From positions 7,816,225 through 7,880,224 of the forward strand of contig OY987308.1 of NCBI GenBank assembly GCA_963920635.1: a stretch of DNA of 64,000 nucleotides, in the 5' to 3' direction. Under the pieces are notes generated by a model. That model ran no database searches, had not been told where the DNA came from, and was given only the letters and a program-made list of their open reading frames with translations. Source of the DNA: Pseudeuparius sepicola (lineage: Eukaryota; Arthropoda; Insecta; Coleoptera; Anthribidae). Every line of letters starts with the position of its first letter. The stretch's first letter is position 1. Both the position numbers and the translations under genes were made by a program. This document shows positions 1 to 11,113 of this stretch, in pieces.

Positions 1-774
1 GCAACTGGTCATTCATTTGATCATATCGCGAACTGAGTATTTATTTCGGCAAATTATCGAATTCGGCATGTGGGTCATAACACATATATAGATGCGAGCT
101 GTAAGCGTTACAGTATGATTTGTTTTCGGCCCTATTACCCTTTGTGCGATATCCAACGACCTGCCGTGCTTGTAATCCCGGGCGTAGTGTTCCAGAACCA
201 CTTTTATAGTGTTTGTGAAATGCATAAACGCCAAGTGCGATATGTTCTATCAAACTTTGCAGAACATTAATAAAATGCCAATTTTGTTTGTTTGCCTCCC
301 AACAGGTTGTTCCAAATTACCGTTACTTTAAATGGTCTAATTTTCAGAATTTTCATGGTTATCGCCATTTTATGAAACGGTGTTAGTTGTAAAGTGATAC
401 AAAGTTTATATTTTATAGATTTAAATTTATTTTAATTTATGGTTATTAAAGTGCAGAGAATGCGCACAGAATAGTACAAAGATTAATATTTCATTAGAAA
501 AATAATTATAATAAAAAGAACCATGGCGAAGCAACCCAACACAATATAAACAACATTTTGTACAAATGTTCTTAATTCAGCATCATCATTACATCTGTAA
601 CAAATAATTTTTATTAATGTTATATAGATTTCTAAAAATAATACTAGATGCTAAATGATTTTCTTATTCTGAAGTTGTGTTAAAAACTATTTTTTTGCTG
701 CGTTATTGAGGTAACAATAATGCGATTCGGCACTTTCTTATATCCCTATTTTATTTTATGAGATATCAACTTAC
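1..774. other. unassigned AT-rich DNA
   Basis: I recognise no gene or repeat here. A stop-free minus-strand stretch at 41-253 (about 70 codons) is unusual for such AT-rich DNA and follows a possible acceptor AG near 256, but its protein matches nothing I know. It could be chance or an unrecognised exon. Confidence 0.4.
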
Positions 775-940
775 CTTTGTTGCAAAGCTGTTTGGCAGAG
801 TTCCATACATTGATTAAGGGTATCAGCATTTTGACGGATTTCCATAGATCTTACAAGAAAATTTTCCTGGAGTTCCAATCTTCGACGTTCGGTTTTATGT
901 CTTTGGTTGATTTCGTTTGTCCTTCCAAACAAGTCCAGAG
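775..940 (-). CDS. putative internal exon of a host gene (coiled-coil-like segment)
   Basis: On the minus strand a pyrimidine-rich tract ending in TTGTTCATAG precedes base 940, and a strong donor AG|GTAAGT follows base 775. This bounds a 166 bp exon that is open in one frame (upstream intron phase 1, downstream phase 2). It encodes about 55 residues, charged and helix-prone, including ERRRLELQENFLVRSMEIRQ. Such tails occur in MADF/Myb-SANT-like DNA-binding proteins, but the match is too weak to name the gene. The neighbouring exons were not found within the window. It is the best candidate for non-transposon coding sequence here; RNA-seq would decide it. Confidence 0.45.
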
Positions 941-2041
941 CTATGAACAAACAAAATAAATTACGAATCATTCGTAAACAATAATATGATGTTTATTATG
1001 GAAGCCAATATATTTACAAACAAAAAAAATTTGACAATTTTATGTTCAACCAAGTCAATTGTTTGTGATAATATGTTATGCACAGAAAAGACAGAATGCG
1101 ATGTCAACTGAAGCCCAAGTTTTGCCAAATTTCTCACATTTCCGATGTATTGCTTAGATATAAGCTGTGAAGTACTGCATTTTTAATTTATTATAGTTTG
1201 TTTTAAAACGGAGAAAGAAGGTCCACAGTGACCTGCAATAGATTAATTGCCGTTTAAAAAGCCAATTATTTCCTAAAATGATTGTATATAATACAGTGTA
1301 TTCCATCTTTTTTTCTTTTTGAGATATTCGAGTGCTTCATGATAGGAGATGTGAAGACGTTCTCTGGAAGCATTTCACACCTCACAGGTCTCTCAAGCAG
1401 AGCCGATCATGTTTATTTAATCAAATAATATTCAGCGATTAAATTCATAAAGCAGGGTCCATTTTGCAAATACCAGTTTTGAAACTACTACTAAAGTATA
1501 GTAGGCCTAGGAAACATGAAACAAATTGCGAGTGTGCTGTGAAATAATTACTTTGATCGATACTAACCGTTAATTATTTAAAAAATTCAAAAAATCCTCT
1601 CTAGGTTTAATAAATAGTAATTATATCAGAGTGTGAAGTTATATCCGAATCTATTTTTTTAACAAAGTCTAGTATACCGTTTAAACAAAAAACAAAACAA
1701 CTAATCAAACATACCAAATAATTTCAATTTTTGTATTGAAAAATATTACAAATGTTTATGAATGTATACTATAACAATATAACTATATCCATTGAATTTT
1801 AATTGGGTTTTTCGCCACCAAACTGGTTAAAAAGCAACTTTCAAGTTCCTGGAAAATTAATAAATTCTTAACAGTAAATGAACTAAACTTTGAACTTGTA
1901 ACTCAAAAAATATCTTCAACAAATTTGTTTCCTGAGCGTTCGGAGAATAAATCTTCCTCCTTTCTCAAAGATCCTGTCATGTCAAAGTGAAATGACACTT
2001 TGACAAAGTGAAATGACACTTATTATCGCATCCTTAAAGAA
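941..2041. other. unassigned AT-rich DNA
   Basis: I see no supported gene. Near 1980-2022 the short string TGTCAAAGTGAAATGACACT recurs partly as a direct and partly as an inverted repeat. Confidence 0.4.
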
Positions 2042-2242
2042 TTGTTTCAATTAGTTTCAAAAATCGACTCACCTAACTTATCACAAACGTCAGAGATATT
2101 ATTCTCTTCCGATTCTGTTATTTCCGAAGTACTTAAGAAACAGTTTAGTGAAAAAGTTCCTTTAGAATTAGAAGACAAACTTATTAAGCTTAAAATTTTC
2201 AACTTTCTTTCGGATTCTAAAATTTGTGATAGTGAAACATGA
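2042..2242 (+). other. short open frame of unknown origin
   Basis: A 66-codon frame rich in Ser, Lys, Leu and Glu. It starts at a non-ATG codon, so it may be the end of a longer broken frame. The composition resembles gag-like or transposon-derived proteins, but I recognise no domain. Low confidence that it is real coding sequence. Confidence 0.15.
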
Positions 2243-2397
2243 TAGGTAGCTCCGCTCATTTGACGATATTGTAGTATATAAGATATATGTTGAAAAGGGG
2301 CAATAATTATTTATATATGTATATTATAGGTAAGTGATTGCATTTAGTTTAGCATAGTAACACATATCTGTATTTACATTTATTAAGTATGTCGTCT

Positions 2398-2442
2398 ACT
2401 TGCAATAGTTAGTGGCGACTATCAAAACACCCTATTGCAAGT
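2398..2442. repeat. perfect 11 bp inverted repeat (hairpin)
   Basis: ACTTGCAATAG at 2398-2408 is matched by CTATTGCAAGT at 2432-2442, with a 23 bp loop. The function is unknown, and it lies in otherwise unassigned DNA (2243-2782). Confidence 0.5.
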
Positions 2443-2782
2443 CGACCCAAAATGTTGTATCTACTAAGGACAGAATATACCTAGAGACGATGCAGAACGG
2501 TTCATTTATTTAAAACCCTCTCCAACTACGATGAGACCTTCTTAAAGATATTAATCACATGGCGACCCTGCCATGTAAGTTGGTCCAAAATATAATATTT
2601 CAGCATTATTTATTTTAAAAAATAAACTGAACGCGCGATTACTAAATGAGCCCATAAATAATAAATAAAGACAGAAGATAGGCACTTTACGTCCGGAAAA
2701 TTGATGATGTAGAGTGTCGGAAAATTATTCTTAATGATTTTCATATCCTGCCAACTGGAGGGCATGCAGGAATGAATGGAAT

Positions 2783-3254
2783 GTACAGGGTGTTCCCGTA
2801 TATTTTGACCCATCCCTAGACCTTTTTTTTCGAGTTAGAAAAAAATTACTTAAATGAAAGTTGTAGGGTTTTTTCTGAACCGCTAGGATCTGTTACTAGA
2901 TGAAACAAATGAGCGTCGCAAATTTATGAAAAAATATAACCTTACTTTTTTTAATGGAACACCCTGTATATTTGTGGATTTTTGACTTGAACGCATTTTT
3001 CCGATTCCAACAATATAAATATGTTATATGTTTGCATTCGCATGATATTCCAAATTGCAGATAAATACGATCTTTATATTTAATCAAGGTTGCCATGGAA
3101 AAACATTTCAACTTAGGCAAGAGCATTCCTGTCAATCCATTATTTTTGGGACACTACACCTTGGTACCCTACAACTTCCATTTAAGTAATTTTTTTCTAA
3201 CTCGAACAATAAAGGCTCTAGGGGTGGTTCGAAATATACGGGAACACACTGTAC
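2783..3254. mobile_element. MITE with about 90 bp terminal inverted repeats
   Basis: The left end GTACAGGGTGTTCCCGTATA is matched by the reverse complement of the right end, GTACAGTGTGTTCCCGTATA. Similarity continues inward for about 90 bp (CCCTAGA..., CGAGTTAGAAAAAAATTACTTAA..., and the strings around GTAGGG). The 470 bp length and lack of an ORF mark it as non-autonomous. The CAGGGTGT-type end recurs in several other foldback elements of this window. Confidence 0.8.
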
Positions 3255-3655
3255 AATAATATAAAAAAAATATTATTTTTGCGCCAATTTACGTTCCGAT
3301 GTTGAAGCTTTTGTTAAACGTTGTGATGATTGTCACTTGTTACTTGTTTTTTTACTTGTTCACAGAAATATAAAAAAATGTAGAAATTCTAAGAAAATCC
3401 TAAATAGTACAGTAAAATTGACACAAAATTAGGTCAAACCCAAACATAAAAAAAAAGTTCTTTCTGGCGCGAAATAGTTCCATACCCTCCTAAGAGTTAG
3501 TACTAAAAAGTTACACCATCATCAGCGTCGGGTTTCGGGGGGAGGGGGTCAAAAGGGCAGGAAATTCTTATTTTTCACAGTTTTGTGTGAATATCTAGTA
3601 AACTATGAGGTTTAGCGCAAAGGTCATCCTATACGCAAATGATACACATTAAATT

Positions 3656-3725
3656 GTGGTTGCTTCTGGGGTACTCCTAGTTTGGAGTATTGTGAGGGTG
3701 AGAATTATTATTATTATTATTATTA
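3656..3725 (-). mobile_element. very short 5'-truncated R4/Dong-type LINE copy
   Basis: About 70 bp from GTGGTTGCTTCTGGGGTACT to an (ATT)n tract. It interrupts sequence that is continuous in the inverted partner arm near 11635, and ATTAAATT repeats on both sides. The same segment, beginning at the same base, lies at 61532 next to the R4/Dong-type LINE. A shared 3' terminus with different 5' extents is typical of LINE copies, so I read it as LINE 3' UTR in minus orientation. Confidence 0.5.
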
Positions 3726-5246
3726 TTAAATTCCGAACAAGAATTGTTATATACAGAATTATGGTAAAGTGAACGGTTTCCATGATATGGAGGGATAAAT
3801 ATTTCTTTGTTTTTATTTCACGTAGTTTTTGTTGAAAAAACTTAAAATGATTACAGTATAAATCTCAGACTAAAGATAATATAGACGAAACTTCAAATAC
3901 AAAACTTTGTGGCCAACATTTCTATGTTTACCAATATAAAACTTTGTTGTATTGCCACTTACTCTATATAAAATTCATTGGAACATTCAAAAACATATTA
4001 GAATATAATGGAGAAGAAGACGTAGCTTCCCTACGTTGCAATTTTGATTACGTTATATAATAATGGGATATTTAAATAAAAATAAGTGGGTAAGATTATA
4101 CTTTGCTTTATATATTTTGTGAAAAAACATAACGAAAAGTTGTAAATTGCGCTGAATCGCACAATTCGGCAATGCCGCTATCGCCGCCGCCACGTTGTAG
4201 CCGGTGTTTGTTTAGCCATGTGCGTCTGTTGTCGTGGCGTTTCAGATACAGTTTCGTGCAAATTCTTCCGTTTGTGTCGTTTTCTGTGATCGATAGATTG
4301 TTTATTAAGTTGAACTATACAAGGGAGATTAAAAAGGGAATAGTATATAAGGTGCTTTGTGTGTGATATGAGTAATTTACAGAATCGCATAACCTTTCAC
4401 AGGTAAGTGAAGTCAGTTACAATGAGTTCAGAGGCGTTGCACCTCCTAAGAAGGAAACTGCCTTACGCATTGTTGTAATTTCTTGTGATTTTTACATGAA
4501 TTCCACCTCAGAATCCGAATTGCCAGAGTCAAAAATTCATTCAAATTAATAAACCATAAATACCTAGGCCCCAATGATATAAATTTTCCTTGTTCCATTT
4601 ATTTCTTTAACCATAAAAATATTTTTTTGCATACGCTACTCGTGGGCTTTGTCCAACCAGCTGCTCCACTATCACAAGGAATGTTTTGTTTCTGTATTGT
4701 ATATGCTGGTTGATTACAATGCCATAAGAAAGGAGAGTCTATATTATCTTTAGTCACAGAATAACTAAACAGAATTGTAGCGCCCGTATACGCGCATACG
4801 GCGACCCGTTAAGGACAGAGTTAGTATCGCCATCTATGTGCTTCCTTAAGTACTGTGTAGATCATAGTCACCCAAGCAAGTAATTGGCACACATATTCGT
4901 GAGTATCGGCTTGGTCGACCCGCGGCGCGCCCCACTTTGCCGTCCATCGGGCGGCCGATGGCTCGGCTTATATCGGTCGGCGACGTAGAGGTTCGTGTGG
5001 GACGCAAGTGCTTCTCCCTCCAGTGTGCTACCGCCTGCTTGTAGTCAGAGCCGGTGTATTACTTAGACTTGTATTGGAAGTTTTGTTCCTGGTTCCTGTG
5101 TTTCAAAAGCGAATTGTTCTGTTTTGGCGTTAAGTTGTTGTTTTGTTGTGGAGTTGTTAAGTACTGTTGTTTGCTGTTAAATTGTTGTTGTGTTATTATT
5201 TGCTGTTAAGTTTTGTTTTGTGATTTTGTTCTTTTGCCGATCAGCA

Positions 5247-5488
5247 ATGGCCGCAAAGCGGTGCAGTTTTAAAAACTGCACCAGTTCTGGACTGGTCGAA
5301 GGACGAACATATTTTTCGACTTTCCCAAAAATGACTTTATCCGTGCAATATGGGTACAGAATTCTGGAAATTTGGACCTAATTAATTTACCCTATTCGGC
5401 CTTAAAAAACAAAGTTTTTTATTCGCGCCAGTTTAAAAACCCTTCGTTTTTGATTCCCGACAAAAAAACTATATATAACATTATTTGA
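5247..5488 (+). pseudogene. THAP zinc-finger domain, frameshifted
   Basis: From ATG at 5247 the frame reads MAAKRCSFKNC..., a C-x4-C start typical of a THAP finger. Around 5310-5335 the reading frame must shift for the conserved part (F-P-K-N-D-F-I-R-A-I-W-V) to continue. It then runs through a degraded C-x2-H-F-like site (SRQF) to a stop at 5486-5488. THAP domains bind DNA as transposase N-termini or as host regulators. Position and context favour the first exon of a dead P-type transposase. A G/T-rich leader lies upstream (5040-5240). Confidence 0.6.
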
Positions 5489-6060
5489 CTATATTATTGT
5501 TTGTCTATCATCCAAACGTATTTTTTAATTATGGACCGTTTTTAGGACGTAATCGGCTAGTTACAAGGTGCAATTTTTATATTTTTTCAAAAGATCAAAA
5601 ATTTATCATTGTCAGAATTTTTGTCTGAAAATTTGTACCTACATAGGGGTAAAATGTCATTTTTGACAGATATGTCAAATTACGTCACGACGTTTAATTA
5701 TCTCATTTCGAATATTTTTGGAAGCAGAGATGATCTCCCCAGAGTAGTTTCATCTTAGCCCAAAAATAAAAAAAATTCCAATATGGTTCCAACTTTAAAA
5801 CACCCCACTTTTAACTTTTAACAGGGTTATTTGTGTTATAATTGAGATGAATTTAGCTCAAATTGATCACCACCCTATTTTGCACCCTTTGCCACCTCGA
5901 AACTTCGCGAAAACCCGCGGAAAAACCAAAATTTTGAAAGATTTTTGCCGTGTTTACGCCCGGCCCGGCCGCTGTTTTCGCCCGACAGGCGGCGCGCGAC
6001 TTTTTAAAACACTTTTCTTGAGAAACCACAGAAAATATATTTTCTGTGTGAGAAACCCTG

Positions 6061-7236
6061 TATACAGGGTGTCCAACTTTAAAACTGTACAAAGTCGTAA
6101 AATCTTCATTTTTGGAGATATTCGCCTAAACTTTTTTGAAAGGCCTTCAAAAACCGCGTCTTTTGACCTTCCTTCCATTTTCAAAATGCAAATCCAGGGC
6201 CGGCCGCGATTTTTTTATACGCCCGATTTTCAAGAAAACCATTTAGCGATTTTTTTATTTAAAATCTGACCCCATAGCGTTAATCACAACACCCTAAAAC
6301 CCCCATATACCAAATTCGAACAAAAAATATACAGGGAGTTCCATTCTGTAGGGTTTCAAGGTTCAGCAAAATAGGAATTTTAAAGACATCTGGCGAGTGT
6401 GCCATGGTTAACAGGACCGCTTAAAATGTTGATGTGAAAAGATTTACTACAAAAATTAACAGGGTATTTTTCTCTGAGCCATCTCAAAATTCTGAAATTT
6501 TATCTTATACGGATCAAAAGTAGGTACTCTGGAATCATTGAAAAAATATTGATAAACACAAAAGTAACAGATAAAAACAATTTAAATTATTGTACCTTTC
6601 TCAACAAAGTCAAGATGATACATTTTCTGTGTGTTTCCTGTTGTGGCACACCATAGGCACCTTAACTGATATGGACTTACTGACTGACCTGCTTCTGTAT
6701 TTTTTAGATTTAGTTCGTTTATAGTGTTTTTTACTTGATTTTTGACCCGTAAAAAATCTCAAAAATTTAGTAATTTGAGAAGGCACATATAAGAATACTC
6801 TATATATTTTGTATTGGACTTTTGCACACCAACAGCTTGAGTGGTTCGATTGACCATTCAACTGTTTTGAGGGGATTCCATGGCACACTTGACTTGGCAG
6901 ATAGATACCTTTAAAATTCCTATTTTGCTCAACTTGGACACCCTGCAGAATGGAACTCCCTGTATATTTTTTTATTCAAATTTAGTATATAGAGGTTTTG
7001 GCGTGTTCTGATTAACGCTGTGGGGTCAGATTTTAAATAAAAAAAATCGCTAGTTTTCGTGAAAATGGGGGGTATAAAAAAATCGGAGCCGGCCCTGGAT
7101 TTTCATTTTGAAAATAGCAGGAAGGTCAAAAGAAGCGGTTTTTGAAGGCCTTTCAAACAAAAAAAGTTTAGGCTTTTGTCTCCAAAAATGAAGATTTTAC
7201 GGATTTGTACAGTTATAAAGTTGGACACCCTGTATA
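6061..7236. mobile_element. long-TIR MITE (TATACAGGGTGTCCAAC family), copy A
   Basis: The left end TATACAGGGTGTCCAACTTT is mirrored at the right end (reverse complement of 7207-7236). Similarity between the arms runs for about 480 bp on each side, including a second CAGGGAGTTCCATTCTG block inside each arm. The only open frames are shadows of the inverted repeat. Related sequence is present at 32057-33245, 34490-34757 and 35596-36710. Confidence 0.8.
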
Positions 7237-8134
7237 CATCAAAATTATTGCTTATAAAAACTAAGATTTTCTAAAACTCTGGGCGGTTCCAAGGAAGTTT
7301 TTAAAATTTATGTACAGGGTTAGTAAAAAATTGTTTTCAAACAAATAAAAATTGGAGTATAGGAGTGGCAATTAGGCCAGGTTAGATAATTTTTGAGAAC
7401 AAAAAAAATCTAGAACAGCATGACACCCATTGGAAAAGGAAGAAAATATAGCAAAAATAACAGAAAAAATAATTTAAGGGCGATTTAAGCTACGGGGGTT
7501 ATCTTTTAGGGGTGGAAAACAGTTTATCACGATTTCCGGCAAAACTGCAACTCCTATCAAAAAAGTTAAATGGCAAAGTTGTAGGTAATAAAAAGATCTA
7601 ACTTTTGTATTTACACTTTTGTCACATAACCTCAAAATATCCACGAAAAATGAAAATAACCGATTTTTTGGTTTTTAATTTTTATCTCTCACAAAAAAAA
7701 ATTCCACGAAATTCGGTGAAAACTTACCTTCTTATGTCTCGAACACGCTGTAATTTTTTGGAATCAAAATATTTATTTTTACCCCTTTTTTTGATTTTAA
7801 ACCGAAAAAGTAACCTCATTTTCAATCGAAAATACCCACGTCAAAAAAGCTGCTTTTTAAAAAAAGTCGGTTCGCTTTTTGTTCGTTGAAACCTCTACTT
7901 TCTGATGGTGTAAAAAATATACATCACTATAGAAAATTTTCTCAGAAAATGCAAAAAACGAAAAACTCGATATCGAAAATTTGTTTTTAATCTTTTTTTT
8001 TTAATTTTGGCTATTTATTGAAATTTACACTTTAATTACTTGAAAATTTTAAGATTGCATGTTGAACAGTATGGGAATCTTACAAACGGTGAGAGAACAA
8101 CAACAAACAACAAATGCGTAAAAGTTGCGCAATT
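7237..8134. other. unassigned interior of the P-like insert
   Basis: Homopolymer-rich DNA with no recognisable domain in any frame. The longest frame, 7605-7889 on the plus strand, is low-complexity and not convincing as a gene. Confidence 0.4.
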
Positions 8135-8635
8135 TTGAGGTCAATAAAATGGTACAAACAGATTTCTAATATATTTTTTCGTTTTTGAGTTATTTCGACA
8201 AAAGTGAAATTTTGCATTTTTGATTTTATTTTTTCTGAAGTTGTTTCAACATTTAAATACACTGAAAAAATGAGTAGAAAAAAAGGAATTTTCAGTATAA
8301 TTGTCTCAAAACATTTTTAAAATATTGTGTGTCCATACATCATGGTATTTGGAATGAAAAGTGCTTTCAAAATCTGCAAAAAAATCCAGGTCCGTATTTA
8401 AAAAAAAAGTTGAAAATGGTTTCTCAAAAAACGAAATGTTGTAGAACAAATCTAAAAACGCCATCTTAAAGACCGTTAAAAAGTGCCATAAAAAAGTTTT
8501 TTCTTTTTTCCTATCTGTGATAACAACTTCAGAAAAAAAATAAAATCCAAAATGCAAATTTTATCATTTTTCAAAATAACTCAAAAACGAAAAAAGATAT
8601 TAGAAATCTGTTTGTACCATTTTAGCTTGAAGCAG
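8135..8635. mobile_element. foldback element, about 0.5 kb
   Basis: The left arm at about 8142-8260 (AATGGTACAAACAGATTTCT... through TTCTGAAGTTGTT) is mirrored by the right arm at about 8515-8632 (AACAACTTCAGAAAAAA... through AGAAATCTGTTTGTACCATT). The loop is about 250 bp and carries no gene. The element ends are not sharply defined. Confidence 0.65.
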
Positions 8636-8733
8636 TCTCCGTATATTCAATAACGTATTGCTATCCTAAATTTTGTTCCTAAACCCATTTTTTTAATACT
8701 TTTTAAATAACTTTGAAATATATTTTTTAAAAT

Positions 8734-10347
8734 AAAAAGTCGCTTCGTTCTCAAAAAAAATTTTTGAGGGTAGAACTAGATCAGACCCCATAGGTGTTGT
8801 TAAGTACATCACTGTGCATACGAAATGGCGATTTACGACACTTTTTTGTGGTCGAGACCTTTTTTATTTAGAAAAAAACTGTCGAAATTGGCATTTTACG
8901 GAAATTGTGTTTTTTTACGTTTCCATCGTCATATCTTTGAGAGTAGTGGAGCTATCGACTCGAATTTTCTTTAAAATTGAAGCTAACATATGAGCGCTTA
9001 CAACGAATGCCATAGTTGTTGTCCAATATTGTTTATTAACCACTTTAAATAGCAACAAAATTGCAAGGTTATAAAAAATGTAATGAAATTTTCACTAAGC
9101 GAGAAACTTTTTTATTTGTGGAAATTTTTATATACATGCTGCGAGGGAAATGTCCTCAAAACATGAAGGAAGTTTTTGGTAAAAAAAATTACCTATAGCG
9201 CCTATAGATTTTGAACTGTGCATTTTTTTATGGCGCGCGCTACTCACGTGGAACGCAAAATTAATAATCCCACGCGTGGCAGGCATGTCTCAACAACTAA
9301 TGCGTAGTTTACATGCGCAAGTGAAACTTATCACAAATATAAATATCTTAGAGTATTTCCTAATAGTTTGCCAATGTAAACCCTCTAAGGAAGAACTCTG
9401 GGAGCGTTTACATGCATGAACTCACAAGTCGTACTGAGAGTACTTCCAAAGACGTACCTACTCTTTTATGGCAGAGATGAGTTCTCACTGAGAGGGTTTA
9501 CATTGGCAAACTATTAGCACAGACCTATATATAGCGAAGCTATAATAGCGAAGCTATAATAGCGAAGCTATAATAGCGAATCTATAATAGCGAAGCTATA
9601 ATAGCGAAGCTATAATAGCGAAGCTATAATAGCGAAGCTATAATAGCGAAACTATAATAGCGAAGCTATATAGGTCTGTGCTATTAGGAATTACTCTGAG
9701 GTATTTATATTTGTGATAGTTTCACTTGCGCATGTAAACTACGCATTAGTTGTTGAGACATGCATGCCACGCGTGGATATTCTCAGGCAAGGGATTAATT
9801 TTGCGTTCCACCATAGAAGAATCTACTACTCTATGGTTCCACGTAAGTAGCGCCGCGCGCCACAAAAAAAATCCAGTTCAAAAACTATAGGCGCTATAGG
9901 TAATTTTTTTTGCCAAAAACTTTTTTCACGTTTTGGGCACATTTCCCTCGCAGCATGTATATAAAAATTTCCACAAATAAAAAAGTTTCTCGCTTAGTGA
10001 AAATTTCATTACACTTTTTATAACGTTGCAATTTTGTTGCTATTTAAAGTGGTTAATAAACAATATTGGACAACAAAAATGACATTCGTTGTAAGCGCTC
10101 ATATGTTAGCTTCAATTTTAAAAAAAATTCGAGTCGATAGCTCCACTACTCTCAAAGATATAACGATGTTAACGTAAAAAAACACAATTTGTGTAAATTG
10201 CCAATTTCGACAGTTTTTTCGAAATAAAAAAGGTCTCGACCACAAAAAAATTTCGTAAATCGCCATTTCGTATGCAGAGTGATGTACTTAACAACATCTA
10301 TGGGGTCCGATCTAGTTCTACCTTGAAAAATTTTTTGACGACTTTTT
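8734..10347. mobile_element. large foldback element with a central tandem array
   Basis: The left arm (about 8734-9370) and right arm (about 9690-10347) are inverted copies, for example CTAGATCAGACCCCATAGGTG against its mirror near 10300. They surround a 14 bp tandem array. The left arm has an extra hairpin segment at 9368-9520 built from CTAATAGTTTGCCAATGTAA and its complement. The array is framed by GCACAGACCTATAT and ATATAGGTCTGTGC. There is no transposase, and the element lies in the right half of the P-like insert. Confidence 0.75.
9531..9670. repeat. 14 bp tandem repeat ATAGCGAAGCTATA, about 10 copies
   Basis: Each unit contains ATAGC-GAA-GCTAT, a perfect 5 bp stem with a GAA loop, so the array is a string of mini-hairpins. 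Two units carry single changes (GAATCTA, GAAACTA). It lies exactly between the arms of the foldback element. Confidence 0.85.
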
Positions 10348-10900
10348 AGCCCGATTTCGCTCCACTAAAATAGGATGAGGCGGGCCGGGCACCGTTCTCG
10401 TTGCGCAAAGAAGCAGGTAAGTAGTTTTGATGACTCCACAGGCGGCGATCGTGCTTGGCACCGAGCGCTGTCTCAAAATTTGTTTCCTCACTGGTCCCGT
10501 CGACCTGAGACGGGCCGGCAAACCGAGATTATTGCCGCGGTAAGCGTTGGAATTCTGTTTTAGTTATTCTGAGGTATAAATTAATAAGTGAATAATGTAT
10601 GTAGAATATATATAGATATATCTATGCATATATAGATACATATTACACCCATAGATTGTTATTTTTTGTCACAACATAACCTATATATAACTGTAAATAT
10701 TTTCAATACAAGTTAGTAGCCTTAGTTAATTTGTACTCACTTTTTGCCCTCATTCATTATAGCGTTCTAATTTCCATTCGTTCTTTTATGTCAAATCATT
10801 CCCATATCTAATTTGTCCTTAGCTTGTAAAAATGAGAAAGTCATGAATAGAAAGCTCATGTGAAAAACAAGAAAATATATATTAAACAATCCTCATCGTA

Positions 10901-11113
10901 TGCTTCTGCAGAGATGGATGCGTCCAAAACTGCGAATGTCGAAGAAGTGGTCTCAATTGTTCAAGTATGTGCAGCAATTGTTTAGGACTTGCATGGCTCA
11001 ATAGAGATACTGTAATCATCGACGACGATTTAAATGATGACTCCCAAGTGGACGAAGAACACGAAGATTTGTTTCCTCTCACCAGCCCGAGTGAACTATT
11101 TGGTACTGACTGA
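10901..11113 (+). CDS. small cysteine-rich domain protein or terminal exon
   Basis: An open frame of 70 codons ending in TGA at 11111-11113. Its first half is C-F-C-R-D-G-C-V-Q-N-C-E-C-R-R-S-G-L-N-C, followed by C-x3-C-x2-C. This spacing resembles cysteine-rich tails found at the C-termini of uncharacterised arthropod proteins and is vaguely like tesmin/CXC modules. The second half is acidic. A possible acceptor, TTCTGCAG, ends at 10911, so this may be a last exon. A final expected Cys appears as Trp (LAWLN). It sits in the core of the long-TIR element. Metal or DNA binding is inferred only. Confidence 0.45.
   Translation, partial: CFCRDGCVQNCECRRSGLNCSSMCSNCLGLAWLNRDTVIIDDDLNDDSQVDEEHEDLFPLTSPSELFGTD

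Larger units (their letters stand above)
3864..10573 (+). mobile_element. P-element-like insertion, 6.7 kb
   Basis: The insert is bounded by the 8 bp target duplication GTATAAAT at 3856-3863 and 10574-10581. Its ends are short imperfect inverted repeats, CTCAGACTAAAGATAA and, reversed, CTCAGAATAACTAAAA. An 8 bp duplication together with a THAP zinc-finger start near the left end (5247) fits the P superfamily, in which the transposase begins with a THAP domain. No P transposase catalytic core was recognised, so it is either decayed or non-autonomous. Several other MITEs or foldbacks sit inside it. Confidence 0.65.

Noticed and set aside
5847..6269. A 140-codon plus-strand frame
   Set aside because: It runs across the end of a MITE and its arm, and the mirrored arm gives similar shadows; no domain is seen.
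10375..10573. Possible exons with GTAAGT donors in a GC-rich patch
   Set aside because: The implied intron is only about 26 bp and the product is not recognisable; it is more likely the right end of the P-like insert.
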